NCBI RefSeq assembly: GCF_003144195.1
Contig: NW_020289998.1
Coordinates: 560,862 to 624,861, forward strand
Length of the DNA: 64,000 bases
Direction of reading: 5' to 3'
DNA from: Ceraceosorus guamensis
Taxonomy: Eukaryota; Basidiomycota; Exobasidiomycetes; Ceraceosorales; Ceraceosoraceae
Below the pieces are notes generated by a model. It searched no databases and was not told the DNA's origin. It worked only from the letters and a program-made list of their open reading frames with translations. A program made the translations under genes and the position numbers. This document shows, one piece after another, positions 39,801-52,109 of this stretch; position 1 is the first letter of the stretch, and each line of letters starts with the position of its first letter.

Positions 39801-40440
39801 CCAGAGTGCCGGAATCGGTGGCATGTCTTTTGCGAGCATTTGACTTGTTGTTCTGGTTGCTGGGTGACCCTGATACGGTAGACTTCTTGTTTCCTTTGCG
39901 CGGCTCGACCGCTATGTAGCTGCAGGGCGTCTCCATGGCGTCGATGTCGTTCTCAGAATGACCTTTGGCCAGCATTGACTTTCGCCGAGCGGCCCAGGCC
40001 CGGCCACATTGGCCACATATCGGTCGGACACCATCGCACTTAAGCTTGCGCTCGCGACACGCAGCGCAAGCCCGATTGCGACCGAGGTGCTTGGCGAATG
40101 GTGTGACGAGAGGCACTGCGAATGAAGAGTCTGCTTCGTCCGCATCAAGGTGTGGCCGCGTAGCATGTCCTCCTGAAATGTCTGCTGTCGCGTCTGTTGT
40201 GGGACTGCGGCCACTTTCGCGTGGTAGAGGCTGTCGAGATTGTTCGGCGTCCAAGCCCGAAGGATCGCTGACGACGTCGCCAGTGAGCTCATCGAGCGAC
40301 GAGCCATTCGACGCCGAGTCGTGCACGTGGTCTGTCTCGTCGTTGGATGAGCTGACAAAGCCAGTGGGTCGGGTGATATGAGAGCCCTCTATAGCGCGAT
40401 CGGGATGTGAGAAGCCCGCGTGCGAAGTGGTGCCGCTCAT
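36858..40440 (-). CDS. Zn(II)2Cys6 fungal-type transcription factor
   Basis: Nuclear regulator with an N-terminal binuclear zinc cluster and a middle fungal transcription-factor domain. Start ATG at 40440 (MSGTTSHAGFSHPD). The cluster reads RACAACRERKLKCDG, then RPICGQC, then a 27-residue gap before the sixth Cys (METPCSY), longer than the usual 6-9. A Ser/Asn-rich linker and a short SEENRKLSREV helix follow. Downstream exons carry NIFFENFPFLHIFHPGRFLN, MHAGHSTRLMVALNI, WVEEEERRRAMFSVLAT and a helical region (LLTSEFDTLSNSVGAFAMSF), together resembling the Fungal_trans middle domain (PF04082 type). The last exon is Gln/His-rich (HLHQHSHHSPAVTQQQQ). At least seven introns. Target genes cannot be told from the sequence. 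Not all exon borders were solved. Confidence 0.8.
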
Positions 40441-42564
40441 CGCTGGCAAGTGTATACTTCTCTTAAGACACCCTCCCAATAGATGCTTTGTCTATACACC
40501 GTCACCGAAAGACAAGCTTGGCGACGTGCGAGAAGAACTTGTCTAGTCGCAACTCCCAGAGTCTAGTGTCCAGGTTCCGACGTCCGAGTAAGGGCTGCCG
40601 TTATCTTGCGCGGCAGCAAGAATCGTAAAGTTTCCCTTCTGGCTGGCAGGAATCAGCTCAGAACTTCCATGCCATCAGTCGTGAGTGTTCGAATTGCAGA
40701 TTGCGGGGAGAAATGACGGGATTCGGTCGAAGAGGTTGTCCTTATATACTGTATGTATACATGCATCCACTATGCGGGCCGATTGCAGATGCAGTGTTGG
40801 ATGAATGTTATTCTCGGCCCTCTTCCAGGAAAGCGGACGCAAGTGGTACCACTGCAATGGCTTACCTTGGTTGAGATGTTGATCGCTCTTGCCAAGAAAG
40901 AGAGCAGAGAGCACGGGATCAGTTGGTACAAAGGCAATGAACATTCCCCCCACCCCAAGGCTGAGGAGCTCCTACGGTGCGAGATTGATGCAGTGTGCGG
41001 AAGACGGAATTCCCTTGTTGGAGAGGCTATGTAGCTGTGTTTGTGCGAACAAAGCTGTAGAGGTGCTTGGTTCTTGATTGTTGTGATTTGCTCGTGCGAC
41101 TGCATCAGCAGCATCAATTCATGCCAGATCGACTCGGCCGCGGTGAGCAAGTCACTGAGTCGTCCCCCCCCTTCCCCAACTCTTGCACGGATGCAATCGC
41201 GAATGGAAAGGAGCCTTCCAGGCTTTCGCTATCGCTTGTCTCACTGCATGCAGCGGCAGCGGTGGTCGCAGTCCGAGACTTTGTGGGATGAGCTGAGCTG
41301 CTGCGCGCTGGTCCTGCGATCGCGGGTGGCAGATCAACGTGGGTACGTGTGCGAGCTCACAGATCACAACAGCAAGTCTCGAAAAACGCGAGGGCAATGG
41401 TCGAGAAGCGAGAGGCAGCCTGCCCGTGACATTAAGGTCCAGAAGGGCAGGCAGGCGGGCGATGCCAAGCGAAACGCTCTGCGACCCCGCTGTCACTGCT
41501 CGCTCTTGTTCTCCCACCTGAACCGCACAATGGCAGATTAAGCGTGCCGAGGGGAGCGAGCGTTGGTAATTCAAGCCTTCTGGACGGAGAATTGGTCCAA
41601 TATGCAGCGCTTTCCTTGCTCGCTATGGCCATGGCCAGGGAATGGAGGAGTCATCCATCCATCCTGCTGACGATCGATGCCATGGAAGAGGCTCGCTGGA
41701 GTAGTCTAGTGTGAGTGTCGGCGACTTTGACCAACAGGCTGCTGCACTATGATAGCGGTGCGGTGCGGCATTTTCCAAGCCGCATCCGCATCGGGCAGAA
41801 AGATGCTGGGCGGCAGGCCGAGGCCGACGAGCCAGCTAGGTGTCGCCGGGGCGACACATCCGAGTTCCGAAAGCCGAGGCCCGCGAAATCCACCACCGAA
41901 ACGCCGCACGACGTGCAAAAGTCACAGAAGCTCTAGAACAATTTGTCCCGTCCTGCATTCAAATTGCCCGCCCTCTTGACTGTATTGTGATTGTTAGCAC
42001 ACGCACATGCCTTTGAGTAGACGCGCATGCATTTGTTCAGCCTGAATTGCTCGTTCATATTGCCGAATACACGAGCCTGCAGCACGTAATTAGCCTGAAG
42101 TTCTTGGTTCTCCGGAGGTGCCGCCAGCAGCAGCCATGCCTTGATAAGATCCCACGCGCCTCCAGAGAGGCCCCACAGTCACGTGAATGTGTGACTCCAA
42201 GCTCTCTTCTCGAAGACGTTTTGAAAGCTCATCAAATATAAGAGACCAACAGTGATGCACCCACAGCGGCTTAACGACCACTGTGAGCTGCTCCGAACGG
42301 CGGACAAAGGTCACAGCTTCTTTGGCAGCAATAATTCACGCGGACGCGTCCAGTTGTCAGAGCCCAAGAGGCCTGGAGGGAAGCGCGCTCCGCTCGCAGA
42401 GGCCAGCAGGCAAATAAACAGCCGCTACCCCTGCAGCAATCACGGTGCTTCCAGCTGAGCGGCAGCGTGCATGCGCACATCCACGATTGGTGACGCTTAC
42501 TCCCCCACAAAACCATCCTGGAAGCCATAGTCACTCCAGCGACACTAGTCAAGTCCATTCCACG
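40441..42564. other. 2.1-kb intergenic stretch between divergent genes
   Basis: It separates the transcription-factor gene from SRV2, so it contains both promoters. Frames here are short and lack conserved features. No RNA gene recognised. Confidence 0.4.
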
Positions 42565-44670
42565 ATGGCGTCAGGCATCGGCAATCTCAGCACCCTCTTG
42601 AAGCGGTGAGTAGCGCTCGCGCCGCACTCGCTCGCTCGACTTGCCGTGGCTGAGACACGCAGCTCGCACACTGCCAGGCTGGAAGCTGCGACGTCTCGTC
42701 TCGAAGATATTGCAGTCGCTCAAGCCCAAGGCGTCACTGCTTCCGTCTCAGGTGGACCATCAGCTGCTGGACATTCTGGCGTGGCAGCCTCTGCACCCGC
42801 AGCGGCGGCAGCAGCTCCAGTCGAGGAACCGGCTGTTATCGAGGCATACAACGAGACTGTCGCTCCTGCGCTCAAGAAGTATGTAGATCTGAGCGCCAAG
42901 CTTGGCGGCCCGGTGCATGAGCAAGTGAGTGGGGAGGAGTGCTATGAGACACAAGCGCTGCGAGACACCCAGCAAGAAGGAAAGCTGATCACTTACGGTG
43001 CTTTGCCCAGGCGAAATGCCTCGCAGCAGGCTTCGAGGCGCAAAAGCACCTCATTCACCTTGCTTCGGCATCAAAGAAGCCTCCTGGAGGCTCTCCCACC
43101 ACAGGTCCTGGTCCCGGATTTGTAGCGCTGCTGAAGCCTTTGCAGACAGAACTTATAGCTACTACAGAAGTGCGGGATCAGAAGCGTGGTGACAAGGCTC
43201 TGTTCAATCATCTGTCTACAGTTGCTGAAGGCGCACCTGCCCTGGGCTGGGTCACCATCGTATGTGCAAGCTGCATGAAGCTGCTGGCGAGACATCCAGA
43301 CTGACTCTGCCTTTGCTGCACCCCACAGGAGCCGAAGCCTGCACCTTATGTCATTTCAACGAAGGAATCCGCAGAATTCTACTCGAATCGGGTCATTAAG
43401 GAACACAAGGATGATGCCGACAGGACGCATGTGGAATGGACGCGCAGCTTTGTTGCGCTGTTGAGCGCTCTGGCTGCGTACGTCAAAGAGCATCACACCA
43501 CTGGGTTGGCGTGGAACCCGAGAGTGAGTCGGCTTCAAACTTTCAACAGCGCTTCGGAGACTCTCTTGTCGCAATGCTGAATGCTGAGGTGTACAATTCG
43601 ATCTCCGTGATTGCAGGGAGGGGATGCCGAAGCTTTCGCTAGTCCATCTAGCGCACCAGCTGCTCCAGCTGCTCCTCCCGCACCTCCTGCACCGCCTTCT
43701 GGCGGCCCTCCTCCCCCTCCGCCCCCTCCTCCCGCTGGCTTGCCGCCCGCGCCAGTGGCAGCTGGAGGTATGGATGCAGTCTTCAGTCAGCTTAACCAGG
43801 GAGAGGGCATCACAAGCGGATTGAAGAAGGTGGACAGGAGTCAAATGACGCACAAAAACCCAGAGCTACGGGCCAGCGGTGAGCAGACATAGAGAAATGG
43901 CGAGCAGCAGGCGGTGGCGGTACTGACATCACATTGATCCACATCTTGGACAGCCCCCGCACCCGCTTCTGGATCGAAGCCCACGCCACCCAAACCAGGC
44001 GTAAAACCTGCTTCTTTCAGGCAAAAGAAGCCTGCAAGAACGGAGCTTGAGGGCAACAAATGGTCTGTTGTGAGTTACCTTTCGGCTTACGCGCGGACAG
44101 CTTGTCGCCAAGATGGATCACGACTGACCGGGCAAGATCTGTCACGTTCGGTTGCCAGGAAAATCACGAGGACAACAGGGAAATTGTCATCGATGCGACA
44201 GAGCTAAATCAGACAGTAAACATTTTTGGGTGCAAGAACTCTACCATCCAAATTCGGGGCAAGATCAATGCGGTGTCCATGGGTAAGTTGGGAATTTTGA
44301 AGGGAGTTCAGACGCGTGAGATTGATCTTTTCACAATTTCCAACCAACAGTCTCCTGTCAAAAGACTTCAATCTTGCTAGATACTCTGGTGTCGGCACTT
44401 GAGATCACATCGTCTCCATCCTTCGCTGTGCAAGTGACCGGTCGCACTCCAACAATCTTGATCGACAGCTGCGACTCTGGTCAGATTTACCTCTCTGCCG
44501 AAGGGAGCGACTCGGAAATCGTGACTTCGAAGTGCAGCGCCATCAACGTCAGCGTGCCCGTGGAGGGAGGAGAGGAAGGGGAATTGAAAGAGTTTGCATT
44601 GCCCGAACAGCTCAGGCATGGCTTCAAGACCGGAAAGATTCATACGGAGGTCGTCGCGCACACTGGTTGA
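42565..44670 (+). CDS. SRV2: Adenylyl cyclase-associated protein (CAP/Srv2)
   Basis: Actin-monomer recycling factor that also binds adenylyl cyclase in fungi, linking Ras-cAMP signalling to the cytoskeleton. Exon 1 (42565 to about 42606) encodes [14 protein letters not shown]. The next exon continues [15 protein letters not shown], the conserved cyclase-binding helix. The helical folded domain follows ([49 protein letters not shown]). Then come a polyproline stretch ([16 protein letters not shown]), a WH2-like region ([16 protein letters not shown]) and the C-terminal beta-helix CARP domain ([51 protein letters not shown]). The protein ends [15 protein letters not shown], close to the family terminus. 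About seven introns, including one within the CARP domain. Confidence 0.93.
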
Positions 44671-45232
44671 AGGCTGTGTTCTCGTCATGGTTAGCTGCGT
44701 GGGCCTTCGTGCCCTCCCTGCCACAACGATCCTCGCTTTCGATATCCGTGGGATTTTTGCAGTACCCGCAATAACATGACCTACGATGCAAGATGAATCT
44801 AAAGATGTGCTGTGCTCCTCAAGCTTGAGGTGACGTGCGGCCACACGTTGCTTTGCGAAGCGTTCCAGCGTTATCTGAGAGCAGCTCGCATAGGGGTTCG
44901 AGGAGAGATTGCAGAGAGTGCTGCCTTACAAGAAGTGAAGTGGAAAAAGCTTCCAGGTGTAAATCGAGAGGAGGCAAGAGGGTGGTGAAGCCGAATCACT
45001 AGTGATGCACCTCATCGTCTGTACGGATCCAGAGAGAGAGACGGGATTGAGAATGATCCCAAGGACACATAAAAGAGAAAGGAAGAAAAAGGACGGAGGG
45101 TGTCAAAAGTTGAATGTGACGTGGCGCGACGAGCGATGTTTATTTCCTGCCACTCTATCCATCAAAAGCAATCGAGCCAAAAAAAAAAATTATAGTCGCT
45201 AGGCAAGCAGTCTCTCGAATCCTTCATCGCCC
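44671..45232. other. Convergent intergenic region SRV2 / PIS1
   Basis: 562 bp between stop codons. It contains a run of ten A (45180-45189) and purine-rich DNA. No gene seen. Confidence 0.4.
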
Positions 45233-46865
45233 TCATTCTTCTTGCTTTTCTCTCTTCTTTGCCCTCTCGATCAAGTCGATGCCCACCAATACCTTGGCAG
45301 CCTTCCAGAATTGCAAAGCGTTGAACAATTGCTTGGCTGCGCAGATGGGCAGCGTCACAAGCGCAGCGATCTGCGGCCACGTGGTTCGCCTGACCAGAGC
45401 AAAAGCCAAGCCTACTGCTCCTTTGGGTTGGTCTACCGCGAGCCTTGTGAGATGAAGCTGCAGGCTTGAGGGCAGAGGGGCAAGGAACCATGAGGGCTCG
45501 AGTCCGAGAGGTGTGGGATAGAAGTCCAGGAGGTAGAGGCACACGAAAAAGAGCTCATTTCCGGCACAATAGAAGAACAACCACCGCTGATGTGAAGGAA
45601 GGAAGTGTGAGCATGCGGGCTGGGCGTCTGTCCGCTAGCTCGCTTGAGAACAAAGGTGCTCACCTGGCTGTAGTAGTGTCTGAGGAGCTTTGACACGTCC
45701 TCATTGACGACCTTGTGAGAGGTCGAGCCAGTGACAAGGGAGCTGTTGTGAAGAGGAGTGGAGGTTAAGCTCGACCTTCAGGAGCTTGCAGGCCGATAGC
45801 AATCTCGGGTGGAATCATTGACCCGCGAAACCAAGCGCTCGTAACCTAGCAATGCGCTTCAAGGCGGCCAAGCACCGTCTTCGCGGCAGCCGTTCTCGCG
45901 CACCTGCTTTCATCTGCCTGCGGTCAGTCGACGCAAAGTGTCCCCTCTCTATCCGCCTTTCTGGTAGCTCTCTCTGCCTCTCTCTCTCTCCATGCGAAGT
46001 ATCTGTTGCCCAGTCTCTCCCCAAAAGGTCCTCCGGTGCGCGTATACTCACCTGTACATGTGGATGTAGTGACTCGAAAAGTCCAGCGTGATGAGCGCTT
46101 GGAACAGAATGGCACAGCGCGGATACGCAGTCGTCAAGAAGCACAGCAGACACGATGTCGTGCAGCTAGCGCGCATCGAATGGAGGGATCCGCGTCAGCT
46201 GTGTTGCTCCTGTGTGTGTTTTCTCGAAATGCTCTGACAACCCAGCTCCTGAGCCTGCTCCAAGCGCCTCCTCTTAATTTGCCAATCTGGCTTGCTTTGC
46301 CTATACTGAAACTCACCGATCTGTGACCATGTCAAGCACAGCACCAAACTTGGTGCTCTGACCCAACCTCCTCGCCGCGACGCCATCCGCAGCATCCAAG
46401 AGGCAGCTGACGCCGTACAAAAGCGTGCAAGTCTTTGGATTGCTCTTCATGTATATCAGACTGAGCGCTGCCAGAATGATGCGTGCATATCCTGCGAACG
46501 AGGAGCAAGTGAGCAGAGTTGGTAGGGCGAGGCAGATTGGCACGTTTGGCGAAAGTTCAAACTTCGTTTGGAAGGAGGACTAGCATCCCTCAGCAGCACT
46601 CACCAATCAAGTTTGGCACAAAGAGAAAGACATTTTCGTCTGCTGCATTTGCTTGTCTGGTAGCCAAGCTCATGCCCAGGTTGTGTTTGTTCGCATCAGG
46701 GGCCGACGAGGAGGTGTGAGAAGCTGGAAGATCAGAAGAAGTGATGATGGACGTCTTTTCCGAGGAAGCTGGAAGACCGCTAGCGGTGATTTGGATGGGC
46801 CCATTCGCTTTTGTAGCCCCTGATGATGAGCTCGCTTGTTGCGAGCCTCGCGTAGATCTGGCCAT
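45233..46865 (-). CDS. PIS1: CDP-diacylglycerol-inositol 3-phosphatidyltransferase
   Basis: Phosphatidylinositol synthase of the ER membrane: CDP-diacylglycerol + myo-inositol gives PI + CMP. The catalytic CDP-alcohol phosphotransferase motif D-x2-DG-x2-AR-x8-G-x3-D-x3-D is complete in LLDAADGVAARRLGQSTKFG followed by AVLDMVTDR. Other landmarks are ENVFLFVPNLIG before the first membrane span, YARIILAALSLIYMK, ALITLDFSSHYIHMY, SLVTGSTSHKVVNEDVSK, LLRHYYS, YCAGNELFFVCLYLLDF and the basic end ERAKKREKQEE. The start at ATG 46865 adds about 75 Ser/Thr/Ala-rich residues before ENVFLFVPNLIG, absent in the 220-residue yeast enzyme. Five or more exons. It uses the product of CDS1, 17 kb to the left. 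Confidence 0.92.
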
Positions 46866-47370
46866 GAAGAGCGTTCTTGAGGTGCTGAGTTCCTGAGCTG
46901 CCGTGGCAGTGCTGCAAGCGCGACTTGATCTGGACGGAAGCCTGTTGAGAGGCGACGATAGGGCTTGATTGGGGAGATCTGTTCGCGTTGGCGTCTGCGT
47001 CGATACCCTTTTGCGCTCTAAATCACACAGTTTGACGGGTCGCAGCTAGCCGGCAGCGTACACAGATTATTCCCGTGCTCTGCGTGTCGAGGTCAAGCGA
47101 TGCTTGCGTTTGCGCACTCCGTAGTGCGGAATCGCAGAACGATTGCTAGGCTATGCTGGCCAGCGCGAACAGTGCAGCTAGAGGTGTGTCTATCCAACCT
47201 GAAGGGTGAATGCGGAGAAAAGGCAAGATGTGTCCGGTGCACGACGTGTGGAAGACGGTGCTCTGCGCACGCCTTGATCGCGCGGGCGCCGCACGTCGCT
47301 TACTTCGTGGGGTGGCTCGCGGATTCACGCTACGAGTACACGCGCGTCAGCGGCTCGCCCGGCCGACATG

Positions 47371-47394
47371 CAGCAGCAGCAGCAGCAGCAGCAG
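47371..47394. repeat. Tandem repeat (CAG)x8
   Basis: Eight perfect CAG triplets in non-coding DNA upstream of PIS1. Confidence 0.9.
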
Positions 47395-48064
47395 CGACCA
47401 CGAATCACGACAGGCTATACTTGACGCAGCTGCTGCTATCGGCGGGCACTCACTCACGTACACTTCTCATCTGCGCCTAGCTGCTGCTGCGATGGGAGAG
47501 GGTCACGCGCCGAAGTCGCAGGAAGCATCAGTCATGAGTGGCTAGGAAGGCGTGCAGCTGCAGCTGCTTTTGTGGAGCGCGGCTCATCACCAGCCTAACC
47601 CCGGCCTCGTCCTCCCGCAAGCTTGCAGCTGCTGATGCATGCATCATGGCGGTGCAGCTCCACCCACGCGAATCCGCGCCGAGAGCCGATACGCACACGA
47701 ACGACGGTTGTGTACTTGCACACCGCGCCAACCTGTCAGCCAAAGTCTCTTGACGGTCGCGTGGTAGAAGAGCAATGAGCAATCGAGATTAAGAATTCAG
47801 CGTCCCCTAACCCTGTTCATACAGCGTTCGATCCAGTCCGGTAGCTCAGTGTTGCAAAGTCACAAGCACGCCCGACGTCAGGGCAAACATTTCGCCATCG
47901 ACCTGATGATCTGGGAGGTATATTTGAATGGGCACGTGATAATGATGGCATAACCAGTTGAGCCGCGGCAGAGTACCGCGTCGCAACGGTCGATCATCGA
48001 GTCTTGCATGTATTGAGTGTGCCTGCTACCACTCAAGACCCAACAATAGTCAGTGCCTACGCTC

Positions 48065-48100
48065 CAAAGCCAAAGCCAAAGCCAAAGCCAAAGCCAAAGC
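48065..48100. repeat. Tandem repeat (CAAAGC)x6
   Basis: Six perfect copies of a hexamer about 110 bp beyond the LIM gene stop codon, probably in or near its 3' untranslated region. Confidence 0.9.
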
Positions 48101-48210
48101 CAATCGTGTATTGAGCAGGCAAATTCATAGCATTCGGATCTTGTCGAGGAGCAGCAGAACAAGATGCTTGGGGAAAGCCAGAGCTGGATCGTAGCATCAA
48201 CTCCAAGAGG

Positions 48211-51017
48211 TCACAACCTGGCGCTCCAGCACTCGGAGCATCTGACTTGTCCCTCCGCATTGACCTTGGCAGCGGAATCGAGCAGCTTCCCGCACCTTTT
48301 CCCTTCCGATGCGCTGCTTTTACCGGTAGAGGACTCAAACAGGTTGGCTCTAGAGGTGATCTGCAAGCTGCTCCGCCTACTGGCGGTCGATGCTCCTTCT
48401 CTTATTCCTCCACACCGCAAACATCCTCGATGCCACGACGTCCCTCTTGGTCCGGGGACGGACTCGAGCGAAGTCAAGCCCACACTGCATCCTGCACATT
48501 GCAAAAGACCGCCAAGCTTTCTTCCCGCAAAGGTGATACTTGCAGCAGCTGGGAAAGTCTGTTGCGATCCTCCGACCGAGCCATCCTTGGCCAAGGAAGT
48601 GCTTGCCGGAGCCCGGCTACTTGCAGCCCCGCTGAAGATGCCCCTCATATCACGAGCCCTTGACGACGGCGGTTGAACGTCCAGGGTACTGCGTGTAGGC
48701 GGTGCAGCTCCCGACGTGGGCTGGAATCGTCGGCCCGAGGCGTGCAGGCCAGTATTGCTGAGTCTGCGCCCTTCCCCTTGAAGATTCGCATCAGTCGATG
48801 AGTCGTTGGACGCGTGGCGATCCATGCCGAACGAAGCCTTCGAGGGAGAAGTCGATCGGGATCGACTGCTTGCGCTGCTGATGAATCCATACTTCTGTGC
48901 CGGTGGTGGTGGATTCGGTCCCAAGCTAGGTCGAGGCACTGATTGGTGAGTGACGTGGTGTGGTTCCGAGGCATGTGCCATCGTCGTCGGAGCTGCCGCA
49001 TCAGTTGCGCCATTGAGGTTCACCTTGACGGGATACATTTTAGGCACTGGAGCACAAGGCGGATGAGCGTAGCGAGGCAAGTGCTTCCGCATTGCAGGGT
49101 CTTCATCGTCCTCAAGTCGGACAAAGCTGCGAGATCCGTCAATTTGCTCACCGCAGGTAGCGCAGCGGAAGCAGTGAGCATGTAGCGTCAATCCCGAGCT
49201 GGATAGCGTGACCATCTCCACAGTCATGTGGCTGTTGCCCGCTTCTTCAAAAAAGGGCGGACGACCACAAGCCGCACATGTGACTTCCTCTTGACCTGCG
49301 CTGCCTGGCTTCGCAGCAGACTCTCCCACGGGCTCTTCGCGCTTGCTACTCCCGGCCGGCAGAGGAAAGCCGCTGCGAGTCCTGGGCACCTGCGTGGTTG
49401 GCGGCTCATTTCCTGGCGAACTTGCTCCATCATTGCGATCCATCTTGCCGTTCCTGCTGTCCTGTCTGGTCAGGCCATTGGAGCCCTGCGCGCCTGCCTG
49501 ACTGCTCCTGAAAGCTGCCAAGTCAAACTTTTCGCCAGTGAACTGCGCCGTCAAGGGTCGAGGCTTTGTGGGAGATCCTGGTCTCGATAGCGAATTGGTG
49601 CGAGAAAGCGAGCGCGTGATGGAGTTGGAGCGACTCAGAGAGCCAGAGTCGCTGCGCAGACTCGCCAAGCTCGTAGATGTGGGCATCGCCGTTGAAGAGG
49701 GGGTCTGACCTGACTGCTTCTTATCCAGGCCGCTGCTAGAAGCTCCAGCGAGAGCCGACATGGTCCTCGATCTCGAGTAGGGCGCATTGTTGCCATATGC
49801 AGCCGTGTTGCCCCAGGTAGGTGGCGGACCCATCTTGGTAGGAGAAGCGCTACCCGAGCGGACTGGACCCAGCTGAGGGGAAGGGGGAACATTGGCAGCG
49901 GCTGGCGCAATCGAAGTTCCGGAGAAGCGAGCAGAGAGTGCTGCAATGCTGGCACCCATAGCTGTGCGAGCTGCCGGTGCCCCAGAGAGGTTACGCAGAT
50001 CTTGAGACTGCCGGCGGGTGGTCGGGACAGGGAAGTTGTGCGCAGCTCCCGTGCTGGCTCCCATGCTGACCGCAGGAGCGCGACGTGGCTTTGGCTGATC
50101 GAAGCATTCCTCACAGACGGGCATGGCATCCATACCTCGGATCACCCTGTCCTTTGTACCGCAACTCCCACAAACCCAGCACTTGCCGTGCCACACATCA
50201 TCTCCTGCGCGGACAAATCTGCCTTCCTCTTTCACCAATCCCAGAACCGCTTTCTTGCATCCGGGACACACGCCTAGAGAGAAGCGCTGCGAGTAGCACG
50301 CTTGACAGAAGAACTGGGATGGTGTGCTCGTGCCCGAAGATGCTGCATTTGCAGAGCGGGGCGTCGTCGCTCCTGTTGATGTGCTGGCCAAAGTGGCGGC
50401 CGTAGGAGCAGCAAATAGCGTAGCATCTCTAACAAATGGAGCTTCGCAGCCTCCGCACTTCCACGTCTTGCGCTGCTCTTCCGGTGCGAGCAGCGTTCCC
50501 ACCACTTTGGAAAGCTGGCCGTCGGGAGCTTGGATGGTCGGCATGGCTGCATCGCTCGAGAGTCGAGGCCTTTGTGGTGGCGGAGGAGTTCGCAGGTCTC
50601 TAGATATGGAAGAAGGCACACCGAGAGCCAAAGGCGCGTTGCGCGACACTGGCGCCCGCGCAAGGGTTGGCGCTGGGGTGGATGATGGGAAAGCGAGGCT
50701 GAACTGTTCATCCGAGTCGGCCAGCTTCAACGAGCCCGACACGTAGCTGCGTGCGTGAGACGTGTGAGCTTGATCTTTGTTGGTCGCGCGAGCCCCGTCG
50801 ACGGCCCGCCCCTAGCAACAAGATCATTGGCATGCGACACTCACCTCCTCTCCCAAGGGTCCTTTCGGCTCTTGCTCCCCTCTGCAGGTTCGGATTCCCT
50901 CACTTTGGCTTGAGTCGCTGTACCTCCGCACTTGCGACAGCGAGAAAGCTCGTGTCTCGAAGCGTTGCCCGCTGACATGCTCGAGACTGGATCGCCGCAT
51001 CTTCGACAAAAGTCCAT
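48211..51017 (-). CDS. LIM-domain protein
   Basis: Two exons, 51017-50845 and 50746-48211, join in frame to 902 residues. The first exon encodes a small zinc module (MDFCRRCGDP, LSRCRKCGG). Further along, WKCGGCEAPF starts a LIM-like region with an Ala/Thr/Ser insert. It is followed by FFCQACYSQRFSLGVCPGCK, DDVWHGKCWVCGSCGTKDRV and PVCEECFD. A second LIM unit reads VTCAACGRPPFFEEAG, LHAHCFRCATCGEQIDG and YAHPPCAP. A third, near the end (LLQCAGCSVGL, GTSWHRGCLRCGG), is split by a long Ser-rich insert before RCGKLLD and RCSECW. Long Ser/Arg-rich disordered linkers join them. LIM proteins of this build (paxillin-like Pxl1, Rga-type) act in polarity or at the division septum, but no RhoGAP domain is present here. 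Role inferred only. Confidence 0.8.
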
Positions 51018-52109
51018 GCGAGGAGCACTTGGGGTGCTCGTTGTGGCTGCCGACATCACAGCCGAGACAGCGTGTTCTTGTCCGCTGCAAAAGCCTCAAA
51101 AGAGCGCGTGGGGATACTGAGATGGATCGCCTTGATTTCGAGTTGTGCTGGCGCGTAAACCGCTGCGCGGCGTTGAAGAAGTGTGGTGCGTGGAGAGTCA
51201 CGAATCACGAGTGTTGCGGTGTTTGCTATGCAACCACTGCGCGGCTTGAAGAAATGCTCGCCAGCCACCCGAACGAGCTTGACGCGCCCAGCTAGGTTGC
51301 ACAGCTTTATATAGGAGGGCACAGCAGGTTGCTGCTGATACATGTACGTATACATATATGCATATGGTCATCGTCGTGTTAAAGTCACAAGTAACATCCA
51401 CGCCATGACCTCTGCTACATCGCGTCAACAAGAGAAGGTCATCAAATGTCTCACTCAACTCTGCGCATACAGCGCCTTCCGCGGTTATTTTGCGGGTGTC
51501 TGCTCCGTCAATGCGCGGTGTTTGGTCTCGCTTCACGAGGCGGTGCAACCATGCACACGACCGCATATGTATAGCCCCTCTCCTTGGCGACGCGGGTCGA
51601 GGGGTTGCACGCGCGTGTGTCAGTCACGAGTCTGTGAGTCATGACTCATGATCGAGTCGTGAGTCGAGCGTCTTGCGATGCATAGAAGAATCCTTTTTGA
51701 AACGCCGTCGTGTGTCTTGTCGTTGCGAGCAAACACGTGAGTGCTGACGGCGGTGGGTCGTTCTTCTCCTCTCGGCTCCTTCATACACGATTCAAGCTTC
51801 GATGCACAACTGATCCACATCTTTGGAACTGTGATTAGTCGTCAGACTAGAGCTCACTACGGCTTGAGTCCATATTATGGGTCTTGAGGCGACAGAACGC
51901 CAGCCCTGCGCTCTTGACGCTCGGAACAGCAGATATCATGTTGATTCAATGGTCAAGTACGCTACACTTACTCTGATGATCCCTATATACGCTCGCGCAC
52001 AAGAAGCACAGCAACTACAATGACGGATTGTGACATTGATTGCGCTTGCAGTGTTCGATCCTGCAAACCACGCACACGCATGCGCAGTTCCTGACCCTCG
52101 TGCAGGAGG
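51018..52109. other. 1.1-kb intergenic stretch
   Basis: It holds the LIM gene promoter and the 3' end of the CUE gene. AGTCACGAATCACGAG (from 51196) and several GAGTCGTGAGTC-like copies around 51620-51670 belong to the dispersed motif. A palindrome-like TATACATATATGCATATG patch lies near 51350. Confidence 0.45.

Larger units (their letters stand above)
46866..48210. other. 1.3-kb intergenic stretch
   Basis: Promoter side of PIS1 and 3' side of the LIM gene. It contains a CAG repeat (47371-47394) and a CAAAGC repeat (48065-48100). Open frames through these repeats look spurious. Confidence 0.4.

Noticed and set aside
41041-41541. 166-codon plus-strand frame between the transcription factor and SRV2
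   Set aside because: Composition typical of random translation; no homology-like motif or good start context.
47835-47890. tRNA-like A-box (GGTAGCTCAGTGTTG)
   Set aside because: No matching acceptor stem, anticodon arm or GTTCGAATC-type B-box follows at the right distance.
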